A stretch of 64,000 nt of DNA from Terramyces sp. JEL0728 (lineage: Eukaryota > Chytridiomycota > Chytridiomycetes > Rhizophydiales > Terramycetaceae): assembly GCA_027603945.1 (NCBI GenBank), contig JADIIU010000006.1:186001-250000 (forward strand). The letters are read 5' to 3'. The position numbers were made by a program, and so were the translations under genes. The notes under the pieces were generated by a model that had not been told where the DNA came from, did not search any database, and saw only the letters and a program-made list of their open reading frames with translations. Position 1 is the first letter of the stretch; each line of letters begins with the position of its first letter. Below, piece after piece: positions 35,104-45,853 of this stretch.

Positions 35104-35736
35104 ATGGCCATCCTCTACTTTTCACCGTATTCTTGCGCTGCAGCTTGTTACCTCTGCGCAATGAAGGCAGGATTAATCGGATCTAAAATCACTCCAGTCC
35201 TAGTTGATCTCAAGGAACACAAAGTCACAAGTGGAGAAGCTAGTGGATCAGACTTTTACAAAATCAATCCAAAAGGAAATGTTCCGGCACTTGTACTTGA
35301 CGACGGAACACTATTGAATGAGAGTGCGGCTGTATTGCAATATATTGCTGATCTCGTCCCAGCTAGTCAACTGGCTCCGGCTAACGGGACCAATGCCAGG
35401 TATCTTCTTCAATCAAAGTTATCATACATAGGTACCGAAGTCCAATCAAGTTTAAATCCATTATTTCACCCACTTGAAGACCAAGTCAAAACATGGTTCT
35501 TTGAAAAGCTCTCTTCCAAAATTGAATATCTAAACAAAGTTGAATTAGCCGGTAAAAAGTATTTTGTCGGTGATAAGTTTACCGTGGCCGATTCTTACTT
35601 GTACATCTTACTTTCTACTGCACCTTACATTAACTTTGATTTGGCAAAGTATCCTGAAGTCGAAAAGTATTTCAAAGGAATTGCTGGTTTGGATTTTGTC
35701 AAAGAGGCCCATACCGCAATGGCCAATTTCAAATAA
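35104..35736 (+). CDS. Glutathione S-transferase, beta-class-like
   Basis: Single-exon 210-aa GST. The N-terminal thioredoxin-like domain has YFSPYSCAAACYLCAMKAG, then INPKGNVPALVLDDGTLLNESAAVLQYIADLVP; the Pro before ALVL and the ESAA glutathione-binding loop are intact. The C-terminal helical domain has FVGDKFTVADSYLYILL, the conserved N-capping box and Asp. Overall it is closer to bacterial beta-class enzymes such as E. coli GstA than to the eukaryotic alpha/mu/pi classes. It probably conjugates glutathione to electrophiles or acts in peroxide defence. Lack of introns in an intron-rich region could reflect bacterial origin or simply short length. Confidence 0.9.
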   Translation: MAILYFSPYSCAAACYLCAMKAGLIGSKITPVLVDLKEHKVTSGEASGSDFYKINPKGNVPALVLDDGTLLNESAAVLQYIADLVPASQLAPANGTNARYLLQSKLSYIGTEVQSSLNPLFHPLEDQVKTWFFEKLSSKIEYLNKVELAGKKYFVGDKFTVADSYLYILLSTAPYINFDLAKYPEVEKYFKGIAGLDFVKEAHTAMANFK

Positions 35737-35843
35737 ACACGGATATCCAGCAGTTGTCTTGTTTGATAATATCATGTATTAAGCAGATATTGTTTCTACT
35801 ATCGCGAACTTGGGTTCCAGATGGACCCTAAAGTCCACTTTCC

Positions 35844-36848
35844 ATGTTACTCGCAACATTCATTCTAAACGAATTGGTAAATGCCCATGGGTTTTTAGTT
35901 CATCCTGGGACAATTGGCGATGCAAAAAAGTACCATGCAGTACGAAACTATGATGCAATCTCAATTGATATTCAATCATTGCGCGGACCTGATTCTACAC
36001 GCCAATTCTGTAGAGGAGCTGCAAAAGGGCCAGTTACTCCAATTACATTGCAAAATGGCCAACCATTCACAGTGACCTGTGCCTTTTCAATGAATGCATT
36101 CCATGTTGGGCCATGTTCCGCTGAAATTATTGACGCAGATGATACCAATTCAATTGTTGAAATAGGCAATCAAATGGGTTGCGCAAGACCGCCATTTGCC
36201 AAACTAAATACAGATGGGCTAGTTGGACATCCAGCAACTTTAGTTTGTCCAGACGTGATTCCGACCAAGCTTATTACCAACGACATGTGTCTGTCTGAAT
36301 GGACATTTACCGTTACGAATGCAGATCAAATCAAATGCAAGAACTGTATTCTTCGATGGAACTGGGAAGCTCGACACATTTCTACGCCTGGCGAATTTTA
36401 TCAAAATTGTGCTGATGTAGACGTTACTGTTATCGGAGGGCCACAAAAACAAGGTAAAGGTCCTGTTCAAGCTCAAGTAGCTCCTGTTCAGTCTGTGGTA
36501 AACAATTTTGCCCAGCTTCTTCAAACACCAACTACAATAGAGCCTGCAGCAGTCACTCCAGCCAATGGTGCTCCAGTTGTTGATACACCAGCTAATCTCG
36601 CTCCGCTACCAGTTATTTTTAGTTTGCCGACCTCGTCTCTGCCTGCTGAATCTGAGGCAGCAACGTTTGGACAGTATGCGGAATATACGATCGTAGATGG
36701 TTCTGACGATTTTGAAACAGTTCCCCAGATCACTCTCGACAATGCTTCTGATATCCAGCCTACCAGAGCTGTTTATGTCAGTAGCAGTTTGCAGTTGGCA
36801 TCTGGTATTATCACTGGGCTCTTTATCATTCTAGCATTCGTGGTTTAA
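35844..36848 (+). CDS. Secreted GPI-type LPMO-like protein
   Basis: A 334-aa intronless frame. A short hydrophobic signal peptide (MLLATFILNELVNA) is predicted to be cut before HGFLVHPGT, leaving an N-terminal His, the hallmark of the copper histidine brace in lytic polysaccharide monooxygenases. A second His occurs in NAFHVGPCSAEI, and the fold ends with LRWNWEARHISTPGEFYQNCADVDV, a pattern common in AA9/AA10/AA11-type domains. After residue 215 follows a Pro/Ala/Ser-rich linker and a C-terminal hydrophobic tail (ASGIITGLFIILAFVV) typical of GPI anchoring. Likely substrate is chitin or cellulose at the cell surface; the exact CAZy family is not assigned. Confidence 0.75.
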   Translation: MLLATFILNELVNAHGFLVHPGTIGDAKKYHAVRNYDAISIDIQSLRGPDSTRQFCRGAAKGPVTPITLQNGQPFTVTCAFSMNAFHVGPCSAEIIDADDTNSIVEIGNQMGCARPPFAKLNTDGLVGHPATLVCPDVIPTKLITNDMCLSEWTFTVTNADQIKCKNCILRWNWEARHISTPGEFYQNCADVDVTVIGGPQKQGKGPVQAQVAPVQSVVNNFAQLLQTPTTIEPAAVTPANGAPVVDTPANLAPLPVIFSLPTSSLPAESEAATFGQYAEYTIVDGSDDFETVPQITLDNASDIQPTRAVYVSSSLQLASGIITGLFIILAFVV

Positions 36849-37138
36849 TAAACTGGAGATTTCATTTGGTACGTTTTGCATGTTTGGTGTGGGCAATGCA
36901 GGGGAGGTTCCAAAACACGCTTTGTTCCCAGCAAGAAAAATAAATAACTGGCTCCTCCTTCAAGGGCAATGATGGAAAGGCTTCGTCTTAGTATATCCAA
37001 ATCCAACCCCGGGCTAGCAAATACAATATTCAAATTTCCATTGCCTCCCAAAAAGCAAGTGTATACAGCAACCAGTGCTCCAGCCAACAATCCACCAATA
37101 GTGACTACGTTGGTAAATGACTCGTTACCGCCAAACAT
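36845..37138 (-). CDS. Small two-pass membrane protein, unknown
   Basis: A 97-residue single-exon frame from an ATG at 37136-37138. It has two hydrophobic segments (VVTIGGLLAGALVAVYTCFLG and SIIALEGGASYLFFLLG) around a short polar loop (SPGLDLDILRRS), and a Cys/His-bearing tail. I do not recognise the family. Support is positional: it fills the gap between the LPMO-like gene, whose stop codon it overlaps tail to tail, and the next gene, whose ATG overlaps its own in a CATG. The opposite strand is also open for part of this region, so confidence is moderate. Confidence 0.5.
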   Translation of the reverse strand: MFGGNESFTNVVTIGGLLAGALVAVYTCFLGGNGNLNIVFASPGLDLDILRRSLSIIALEGGASYLFFLLGTKRVLEPPLHCPHQTCKTYQMKSPVY

Positions 37139-37528
37139 GGAATCTCTTCCACTCAATTTTCGTATTACCAACGCATTGATCTCGAAATCAATCAGCAAAG
37201 CAGTCCACTATCGATTAAATCTTTACTACAGGTGTCAAGATTTAATTGAAATCTACCGAAGCACTCCGACAGATGAAGAATTCCTTTATCTATTTGATTC
37301 CCTCTACCAAGATGTAAGAAAATCAACAAAGCTATTACAAAACTCTGTTCCAGATCCAATGTAAGGGAAGTTTAACGTAGATACGGAATGGGAAGAGAGG
37401 ATGGGATGCTTACGGAAGAAGAAGTCAGAGAGCACTTGGAAAATGAACTGTGGTTCATGAAAATTGGATTGGAGCGAGAAATGCGGGAATTGCTCGCATT
37501 TGGATTGAAATCCGTTACATCCAAATAA
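37137..37528 (+). CDS. Small helical protein, unknown
   Basis: A 123-aa product from ATG at 37137, after a 20-nt intron (37361-37380) whose removal restores frame (PDPI joined to YGMGREDGM). It contains YRLNLYYRCQDLIEIYRS and EFLYLFDSLYQDVRKSTKLL, then an acidic helix EEEVREHLENELWFMKIGLE. The YR-containing helices loosely recall mitochondrial LYR-type assembly factors but I see no clear LYR motif, so no function is given. The well-placed intron supports a real gene. It could begin upstream at 36969, but that would overlap the minus-strand membrane-protein gene fully. Confidence 0.6.
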
Positions 37529-37650
37529 AATACCTTATTAATCCTTATCCATCGTTTGTTTTGCCGCAGTCTGTTACACGGCCTGATGCTCTCGTGCTCT
37601 TGTGACTATTTGGTCAAATTGGGTCTGGGAAGGCTTTTCCACTTTCATCC

Positions 37651-40010
37651 ATGAGCGAAATACTCCTTCAGTACTCTCTCTTGGGATTTATCCTCATATC
37701 AAACTATGAAGTATTACTCTCTCTCAAGCTTTATTTGACTCTGTGTTTTGCATTCACAGCACTTGCGATTTCAGAGCCAGACAATAACCAGTGGAAATAT
37801 TCCGCAATTGTAGCTGGAGGCATCGGCTGCTTTGTCAATGGAATATTGAATGGATTTGTGAATTCATTATTCAGTCCTGTTGCGCTGCTGGGCACAGGTA
37901 TTGTCAGTGCGATTACGTGGCAATTTGTCTACGATATCAAAGGAAACGACACCAACAAGAAGATTCCGTTCAGTATTAGATTGGGGAGTACGGTGTTGTT
38001 GTTTTTATCATGTTGGCTCCAATTGGATTTCAACACTGGAGAATACACTTTTTTTTTCAACGGTTTCCTTCATTTCTTGTGGAAAGCTGCTGCTAAAGGG
38101 TTGTTATTATTGATTGCATTCCAGATTGCAGCACCAATTTTGTTGTATCAGGGAATTCCGGATCCATACAATATCTGGACCGAGCTCAATTTTGGACTGC
38201 GAATCTTGCCACAGTACTTGATGGTGAGATTATATCCAATTGTCAAAACGGTTTATCGCCCATCTGGTAGCTTTATTGTCGATACATGGATGAATACAGT
38301 AAAGAAATACTCTACTGATGAAGCAATTACCGTTCCATCAGGAGAAGTATCACTATCGTTTGACCAAGTCAACAAAAGTAATATTATTCTAATTTGTAGA
38401 AATTAATCAAATGGCCTCTATTTTACTGAAACATGGTGTGGGACCAAAGGATTCTGTATCTCTTATATTAGAAAATTCACCAGATTTCTTTATCTCTTGG
38501 TTCGCAGCCCTTAAAATTGGTGCGACCGCTGCTTTCATTAACACTAACCTCAAAGAAAACGCTTTATCGCATGTATTGAAAGAAGCTTCTTCCAAAATAA
38601 TCATTATGCACGAGTCATTAGTTGGGAATATTATGACGATAGACCACTCTGAATATGATATACTGTTCTTTAATGGAGCAGAAAGCTTCGGCTTTGGTAG
38701 CAATATCGATTTATCTTCTGGAAGTGAAAAAGAGCCTGATCCTAAATTACGAAGCGATATTACAATCAGTGACGCAGCTGCATATATATATACTTCGGGA
38801 ACTACTGGACTTCCTAAAGCCGCAATTATTTCTCATTCACGACTGTTTATTGCAATGAAGTTGGCTTCCGCTCTTCAAGGTGTTGTTCACGAAGATCGTA
38901 TTTATATCTGTTTACCACTATACCACTCTGCTGGTGGAATGCTAGGACTGGGCATGATGGTTCATAACGGAGCAACTGTTATTTTAGCTAAAAAGTTTTC
39001 TGCAAGTAGATTTATTGCAGAATGCAGAGCAACAAAGGCAACTGGCGCTCAATATATTGGTGAATTATGTAGGTATTTGATGAACACTCCTGAAAAATTC
39101 ACAGACAAGGATCACAATTTGAAATTCATGATTGGAAATGGTTTGCGTCCAGAAATCTGGTTGGCATTCAAACAAAGATTTGGAATTAAAAAGATTATTG
39201 AATTTTATATGGCAACAGAAGGAAATGTTCAGCTATTCAATGTTCAAGATAATGACAATTTTGGTATTGGGTCAATGGGCAGACTTGGGCTGATTACCGG
39301 GTAAAGTTGATTCTAAGCATAGTGTTTTAAGCACCCGTACGCTGATTAAAATTGATCAAATTACTGGCGAACCAATTAGAAATGCTGATGGGTTCTGTCA
39401 AGTATGTGAAGATGGCGAGCCTGGCGAACTAATTGGCCAGATTAAGAACAATGATCCTCAAGCAGCGTATGTTGGATACAAAGGTGATTCATCCAAAACA
39501 ACAAAAAAGATTTTATACAATGTGCTAAAAAAAGGAGACTCTTACTTTGAAACCGGAGATATCGCAAGAAGAGATTACTGGGGGTATGTTTACTTTGTGG
39601 ACAGAATTGGTGATACCTTTAGATGGAAAGGAGAAAATGTCTCTACCACTGAAGTCGCGAAAGCGTTCACTCCAATTGCTGAAATTGAAGAAACTAACGT
39701 TTATGGTGTTACAGTTCCAGGATTTGACGGTAGGGCTGGCATGGCTGCTTTGATTGTCAAGGAAACATTCGAAATCGACACTTTGGCTGCTGTCCTCTTG
39801 AAATCTCTCCCAACCTATGCTGTCCCGGTGTTTATACGTATTTTGCCAGAAATGCAATCTACAGGCACGATGAAGCAAGTGAAAACCACGTTTAGAAAAG
39901 AAGGGTGTGATCCAAACGCCGTTCAAGACAAACTTTATCGGCTGGATGGGGGCAGATACATTCCGTTTACTTTGGAAGATTACCAAAAAGTTTCTACATT
40001 AAAGATTTAG
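37651..40010 (+). CDS. FAT1: FAT1/SLC27-type very-long-chain acyl-CoA synthetase
   Basis: Membrane enzyme that activates and imports long and very long chain fatty acids. The AMP-binding motif is AYIYTSGTTGLPKAA, the substrate loop LPLYHSAGGMLGLG, and the VLACS motif GYVYFVDRIGDTFRWKGENVSTTEV. Two 22-nt introns (near 38382-38404 and 39302-39323) give 771 aa (yeast Fat1 669). The extra length is a roughly 180-residue N-terminal region with four to five hydrophobic segments, ahead of the usual NIWTELNFGLRILPQYL start of the enzyme domain. The reading frame is continuous through it, so the extension is part of this protein as sequenced. Confidence 0.88.
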
Positions 40011-40115
40011 ATTTATCAACTATTCTGTTTATTGTTTATTTCCTTTCTGGCACATGTTGCTTACCCCGCCCTGGAATTTAAGCTTGAGACGCGTTTCCCT
40101 AAATTTGGAATTCAA

Positions 40116-42866
40116 ATGTCAAACAACAACCACTATCACAACCCCAATCCTAGAAACGATAGTAATGAAAATTTAATAAAGATAATTCACAAGAGGGAAA
40201 TCGAGAGAGTACATCTACTTTTGGCGATTCTGCTCGCCCTTCCCAGCGACTTTCTGTATCTCAACTTCCAACTGCACACACTCACTCCAATAGCCATACA
40301 AACATGGAAACAGCACCTAATCCGTATCAAAATTTTCCATATCATGGTTCCAGCGCGGACGTGAATCACGACAATGCATTAAACAGTTACTACTATCCAG
40401 AGACTACGATTACTGTAAACGATGGGGACGTTCAAATCCAAAATCGCCCAGTAATGTACCGCACTGGGACCAGACTAAACATTTATTCTCATAAAGAATC
40501 AATCAAACTAACTGAAGCCGGAAATTTTGTTATTGAAGTTCCAGTACCTAAAATGGTTGAAAAGGTAGCCTCAGAGTTGCCCAATTCCAAGAAATTAAGA
40601 TATACTGCTGTTGTGGGTGACCCCAATGATTTTGAAGTTGGAGGGTATACTTTACGCCAGTCTGATGCAGGTTACACCACAGAGATTTTCATTGTGGTCA
40701 CAATGTATAATGAAGACCAAAATCTGTTTTTAAAGACTTGGAAAAGTTTGCAAAAGAACATTCATTATTTGTGTAGCAAAAGAAACTCAAAGGTCTGGGG
40801 AGCCAACGGCTGGCAAAAGATTGTGGTATGCATAGTTTCAGATGGCCGGGCAAAAATAAACTCCAAAACATTGGCTGTGCTTGGACTGCTTGGAGTTTAT
40901 CAAGATGGCTTGATCAAAACTTCAATTGAGGACAAGCCAGTGGCAGGGCATTTATTTGAATACACTACGTATGTGGAATTGAATGACAACTATGAAAAGT
41001 ACAATCCAACCTTTGCTATATATCCTGTTCAAGTAATGTTCTTGTTGAAGGAAAACGTAAATTGTTTTAATATTAGAATGCCAAGAAAATCAACAGCCAT
41101 AGATGGTTCTTTAATGCCTTTGGCCCTTTGCTCAATCCAGAAGTGTGCATTTTGGTTGACGTTGGGACAAAGCCTACAGACAAATCCATCTACTTTTTAT
41201 GGAAAGAGTTTAACGAGAATAAGAAGGTAGCTGGTGCGTGTGGGGAAATTTATGCTGAACAGGGCAAATGCGGAGTTAAATTACTGAACCCTTTGGTAGC
41301 TGCGCAAAACTTTGAATACAAGATGAGCAACATACTTGATAAACCGCTGGAATCGGTATTTGGATTTATCGCAGTACTACCCGGCGCATTCTCCGCCTAT
41401 AGATACACTGCACTTCAAAACGGAAAGAACGGCGAAGGTCCGCTAGAAAAGTATTTTATTGGGGAAAAGATGCACGGCGGGGCAAATTTAGTCAAAGCCA
41501 ATATGGTAAGCGCAGTCTGATCTAGTACTTGGCTGAAGACAGAATTCTATGTTTCGAGCTGGTTACAAAGAGAAACGAGGCTTGGATCCTGAGATATGTT
41601 GATGTACATTATTATTTAACCCAAGAAAGCAAAAGCTGAAACTGATGTCCCAGACAATGTTCCAGAATATGTTTCCCAAAGAAGAAGATGGGTATTTTAT
41701 TTCTTATTGTAGCTCAACGGCTCCTTCTTTGCTGGGCTGCATGCAATTATCCATTCCTATCAGATTTTCAGAACCAGACATACCATTGGGAGAAAATTTG
41801 CACTGCTGATTCAATCAATCTGTAATATGTTACTAATGCCGAGACAACTTGATCAACCTTATTCTGAACTGGTTTTCAATTGGCAGTTTCTATTTGATGT
41901 TTACCTTCCTGATGGGCGGTGTGCTGGACGATCCAACCAAAGACCCGTTCCACGGCTATGGCGAAATAATTATGATTACTTTCAAGGAATTGTATATTTT
42001 CTCAATCCTAATGATCTTTGTGGCATCGCTTGGTAACAGGCCACAAGGCTCGAGAATTATGTACACATTCAGCTTTATATTGTTTGCAATATTGATGGTG
42101 CTCATGCTATATGTGGTACTAGATTTCTAAATATTAGTCCATCTTCCAAATCAACTTGTCCGTTCAAAAGGTGATAGCAGAGTCACAGCAATACAATCCA
42201 CAAACTGGAACGTACCAAACGAATATTCCTACACTGGGGTTGATTATTGCAAAAGAAGAGCCTTTTAGAGATCTAGTTATTACATTCCTAAGCACCTATG
42301 GAGTGTATATCATATCTTCCATTATATATTTAGACCCCTGGCACATGTTCCACTCCTTCCTCCAATACATGTTGCTGGTTCCTTCATTCGTAAATATTCT
42401 GATGGTGTATGCTTTCTGCAATTTGCATGATGTGTCATGGGGAACGAAAGGGGACAATGCCCCAGCTGAAAGTGCGCAAATCCATGTCTCAAAGGATGAA
42501 AAGGGAAGAGTCAGCGCCAAAGTAGGAATCCCTCAACAAGGAGAAATTGACTACAACTTTACAACTTTCTTGGATGAATTAAAACGACCAGAAGAAAAAA
42601 CAAAAGGGTCCAAGCGATCTCAGGATGACTACTTTAAATCATTTAGGACTAAACTGGTCTTAATCTGGATGGTTTCCAATATTTTATTGATTGCGTTCTT
42701 CACTACTCCTGAAATCGAAAAGCTTGTTGGTATTGATGTAAGTAACGTCAATGTTTTCAATCCCTTCCTCACCTTTTACTTGTGGGCTATTGCGGGGCTA
42801 TCTCTCTTCCGATTTATCGGCAGTGTTCAATACAAAATTGGAAGGATAAAGAAAAGTAAGAAATAA
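40116..42866 (+). CDS. Chitin synthase A (division I type)
   Basis: Plasma-membrane glycosyltransferase that extrudes chitin from UDP-GlcNAc. Motifs in order: [69 protein letters not shown] and [10 protein letters not shown] (the QRRRW catalytic signature), followed by at least six membrane segments. Seven introns of 20-22 nt are needed and give 867 aa. The start at 40116 yields [15 protein letters not shown] and a hydrophilic N-terminus. Chitin synthase B, 4.4 kb downstream and inverted, is closely similar. It lies 105 bp downstream of FAT1 on the same strand. Confidence 0.92.
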
Positions 42867-42885
42867 AACTCGTAGATACAGTTTC

Positions 42886-45816
42886 TTAATTTCGCAGGGC
42901 AAACGCGGCCAGCTTCATTTTAAAGTATTCCTTCATATCAACAGCAGCAGTTTGTTGTGCTGCATTATATTGCTGCAGCTTGGTTGGTTCAAATATTAGT
43001 CCGGGTATATCAACTTTAACACTATTTCGTCGTCTGTTTTGTTTCGCAATTTTGAAAACAGCTGAACACCAATTGGCAAAATACGAGATCGAGTCTAGAT
43101 TTTGAAAATCGTCAATCAATGAAGGAGGCAATATGTCAAATATCTTGTAGTTTGCGTGCCATTTTAGCAGTAACTTTTTGTAGTATACGAATGGGAAATT
43201 CTGTATTATCATTACTGCGTTTTTCATGTATTGGTTGAGTCCTAAATATTCACCGATTTCAATAATTAAAGTTTTCATTATTGGTCCAAAATACAAATCA
43301 AATGGTGTTAGGGACAAACTCTCAGTGTTTTTCAGAGATTTGATGGTGTAGACTTTTTTGATCCAGAGATTAAATTTAGCAAAAGCGTTATCAACAACAG
43401 TAATTACATGCGGCTCTGCGGGGTTTAGCAGTGAAAATCCGAGATTTAATTGACTAAGCGAATTGTAAATGTTGGAAGATAGTTTGGTTTCCCTGGCACC
43501 CGTTGTGAATAAAGATCCTAGCAGTTCTTGCAACCCTTTGAAATCTTTTATCGTTGAAAATTTTGGAGGCTTATCACTATCTGAATAGCTGTGTTCCTTG
43601 ATAATTCCAAAAATTGGTTCAGAAACAGGGTTTGCTCCAGTGTGGAAATTTAACGGTATGAACCAATATGCATAGCCATACCGATCAGTCCCAAGTAGGA
43701 ATTTTTTCGATTCTAAATGAAATTCTTTCAAAATCTTTCTATTCCCTTGGATGTTCTTTTCGTATAATTCAGAACTTTTCAAGTATTCTTTCAAAGATTG
43801 TTGTAGAATATCAGTAATTTCTTTTTGTTTCGTTTCAAATGCGATTTCTGGGGTATTTCTTTTTACCTCTTGATCCTGTTTCATTTCTTCGTCAGAGTCT
43901 GTTAAATCTACGGTAGAAGGGGTAGATGGAACGCTCGAAGGACTTGCTGGAATTTCAACAGGATCCACAGGCGGCTCTACCTTCAATCTTACTTCATTCA
44001 TGATTAAAGGAGATATAGCTTCCAAATTTTTTAAATTGAATCCCTGATTTTGTATATTTAGTAGCAAGAAACGGCATAATTTATACTTTACATAGTGCGA
44101 CTGGAAGATCTGATTGTTTACTTGTAAATCAGTCTTCACTTTAATCACCCTGGTTTCCAGATGTCCTAGTAAATAGGTGTCAATTAATCCAGTAAGAATT
44201 GCTACATGCGTGTCTGGGTAAAACATATAAAACTCCTTTGTCCGTAGTTCAACAAGAACGTCGGAAACTCCAAAATGCTTGTCGTAGAAATTGCATAAAC
44301 TGTAATGCACATCGCAGAGGTGTTTAATTGGCTTTCCTTCCAAAAATTCTAATATATATTTGTACATGGTGAGAATTGGAACGAAATGGATTTCAGGGTG
44401 GCAGATAGCGCTCATAAATTCATCTGCAATTAATATTTCAGTACCATACGTGCCAAATGGGCATTGGTCGTTGAATAATAGCTCGGAAAATTCCCATAAA
44501 AAATGATAAATAGAGAGAGTGTCCAAAATACCTGTACAGTCCAAGCCATTAGGGAGCGACTGATATTTTATAGTTGGTAGCTTAGTAAGCGGTTTGATTC
44601 CACGAGCTATGGAATCGGGGTGTAAATCATCAATAATTGTCTAAATTAGATATCTATCACCTCCACACTACCCTTTGATGGCACATCCCTGTCATTCCAA
44701 AAAGTTTCAATTTGTGACTGCGGAAGCGATTCCATAAATTTGTGCGAGCTAGAGAATTGATACTTTAGGAGAGGATTATCGATTCCTGGGGGAGCACCTT
44801 CGTTCATACTTGGGGATTTTTCGGGGATCAGCCCAGTACTTTTAGAATTTAGCGCAATTGAAGCGATTTGAATTTTACAGGCAGTGCTAGCTTGCAGGTC
44901 TGCATTTTCTATTTTGGAATCGACTTTTATATTTGGCTTTGAGTTGGCATTTGGAGATTTTTTCTGTTTTTTGTTTGGCGATTCTTCCTGTTCCATACTG
45001 GAGCGTTTCTGCTGGCGAGTATTGAAGGATTTCGAGGTGCCGTTAAATTCGTATTTATTGCTTTTTGGATTCAAAGTAGAAACTGGTATAGAATCAATAC
45101 TGAGATCAAAAAAGTCTTTTTCTGGTGCTATCTTGTCCTTTTTAGTTGGATATGCTGGCGATATTTTCCCAGAAGGGTCGTCCTCCGACTGTTTAAGTGT
45201 AAGAGGCTCTTTAGGCAATATGGGTCTGCGATAAAGATTTGAAATTGACTTTGATTCGTCAGAATATAACAATCTACTCTTTGGTTCGAGTTTTCTGCTA
45301 TTCTCCAGGCCAGTTGAAGGAGGTAATTTCATTCCTTTAGCAACACTGGGTTTACTAAATCCTTTGGTTGGCGGTACTTTGGAAGATACAGATATTGGTG
45401 CTTTCCTCGATCCAGTTTTAAATTCATATGGTAATATTGAATGTGCAGAATGTATTCCCGATACTCTGTATTCGCAGTCATTTCCTGCAACATTTTGCTT
45501 TTTCATTATGCTCTTTGAGAAGATATTGTTCAACATTTCGGCTTCGCACTTTTTACCTTCCTCAGCAGACATTGAAGCTTTGGATTTAGTAAATTTGGTA
45601 GAGTGGCTGTTTCTAATTGAATTGCTAGAGCTCTTGAAATTGACTGTCTGTTGGAGATTTGCTTTTAGCAACACCGAACTGAAAATCCCAGTTTTAACCG
45701 GAGCAGATTCCTCCAAGATCTCCTCTTCGCAACCTGATAATTCGACATCACTTTCTAGCCCATCCCTTTCAGATTCTATTATTATTCGCTAATTTACTAT
45801 TTTGTTTGGAGATCAT
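42886..45816 (-). CDS. DDT/WHIM-domain chromatin protein (ISWI-accessory-like)
   Basis: About 962 aa with two introns (20 and 22 nt; span divisible by 3). The N-terminal 350 residues are Ser/Lys-rich and disordered, with a probable nuclear signal (SPNKKQKKSPN). Then follow LDTLSIYHFLWEFSELLF, which fits the first helices of a DDT domain, and LLGTDRYGYAYWFIPLN, a WHIM-type motif contacting linker DNA and ISWI in Acf1, Itc1 and related subunits. The C-terminal helical region is not recognised. No PHD finger or bromodomain is seen, so a fungal Itc1/Ioc-like role is inferred only from the DDT-WHIM pair. Confidence 0.7.
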
Positions 45817-45853
45817 AGTTGGGGGTTAGAAAAATTACAAAATCAAAGATTTA

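Noticed and set aside
35888..35909. A GTAAAT...TTTTTAG segment of 22 nt near the start of the LPMO-like gene, looking like an intron
   Set aside because: Removing 22 nt shifts the frame and destroys the signal peptide to His-Gly junction; the unspliced frame is open for 334 codons.
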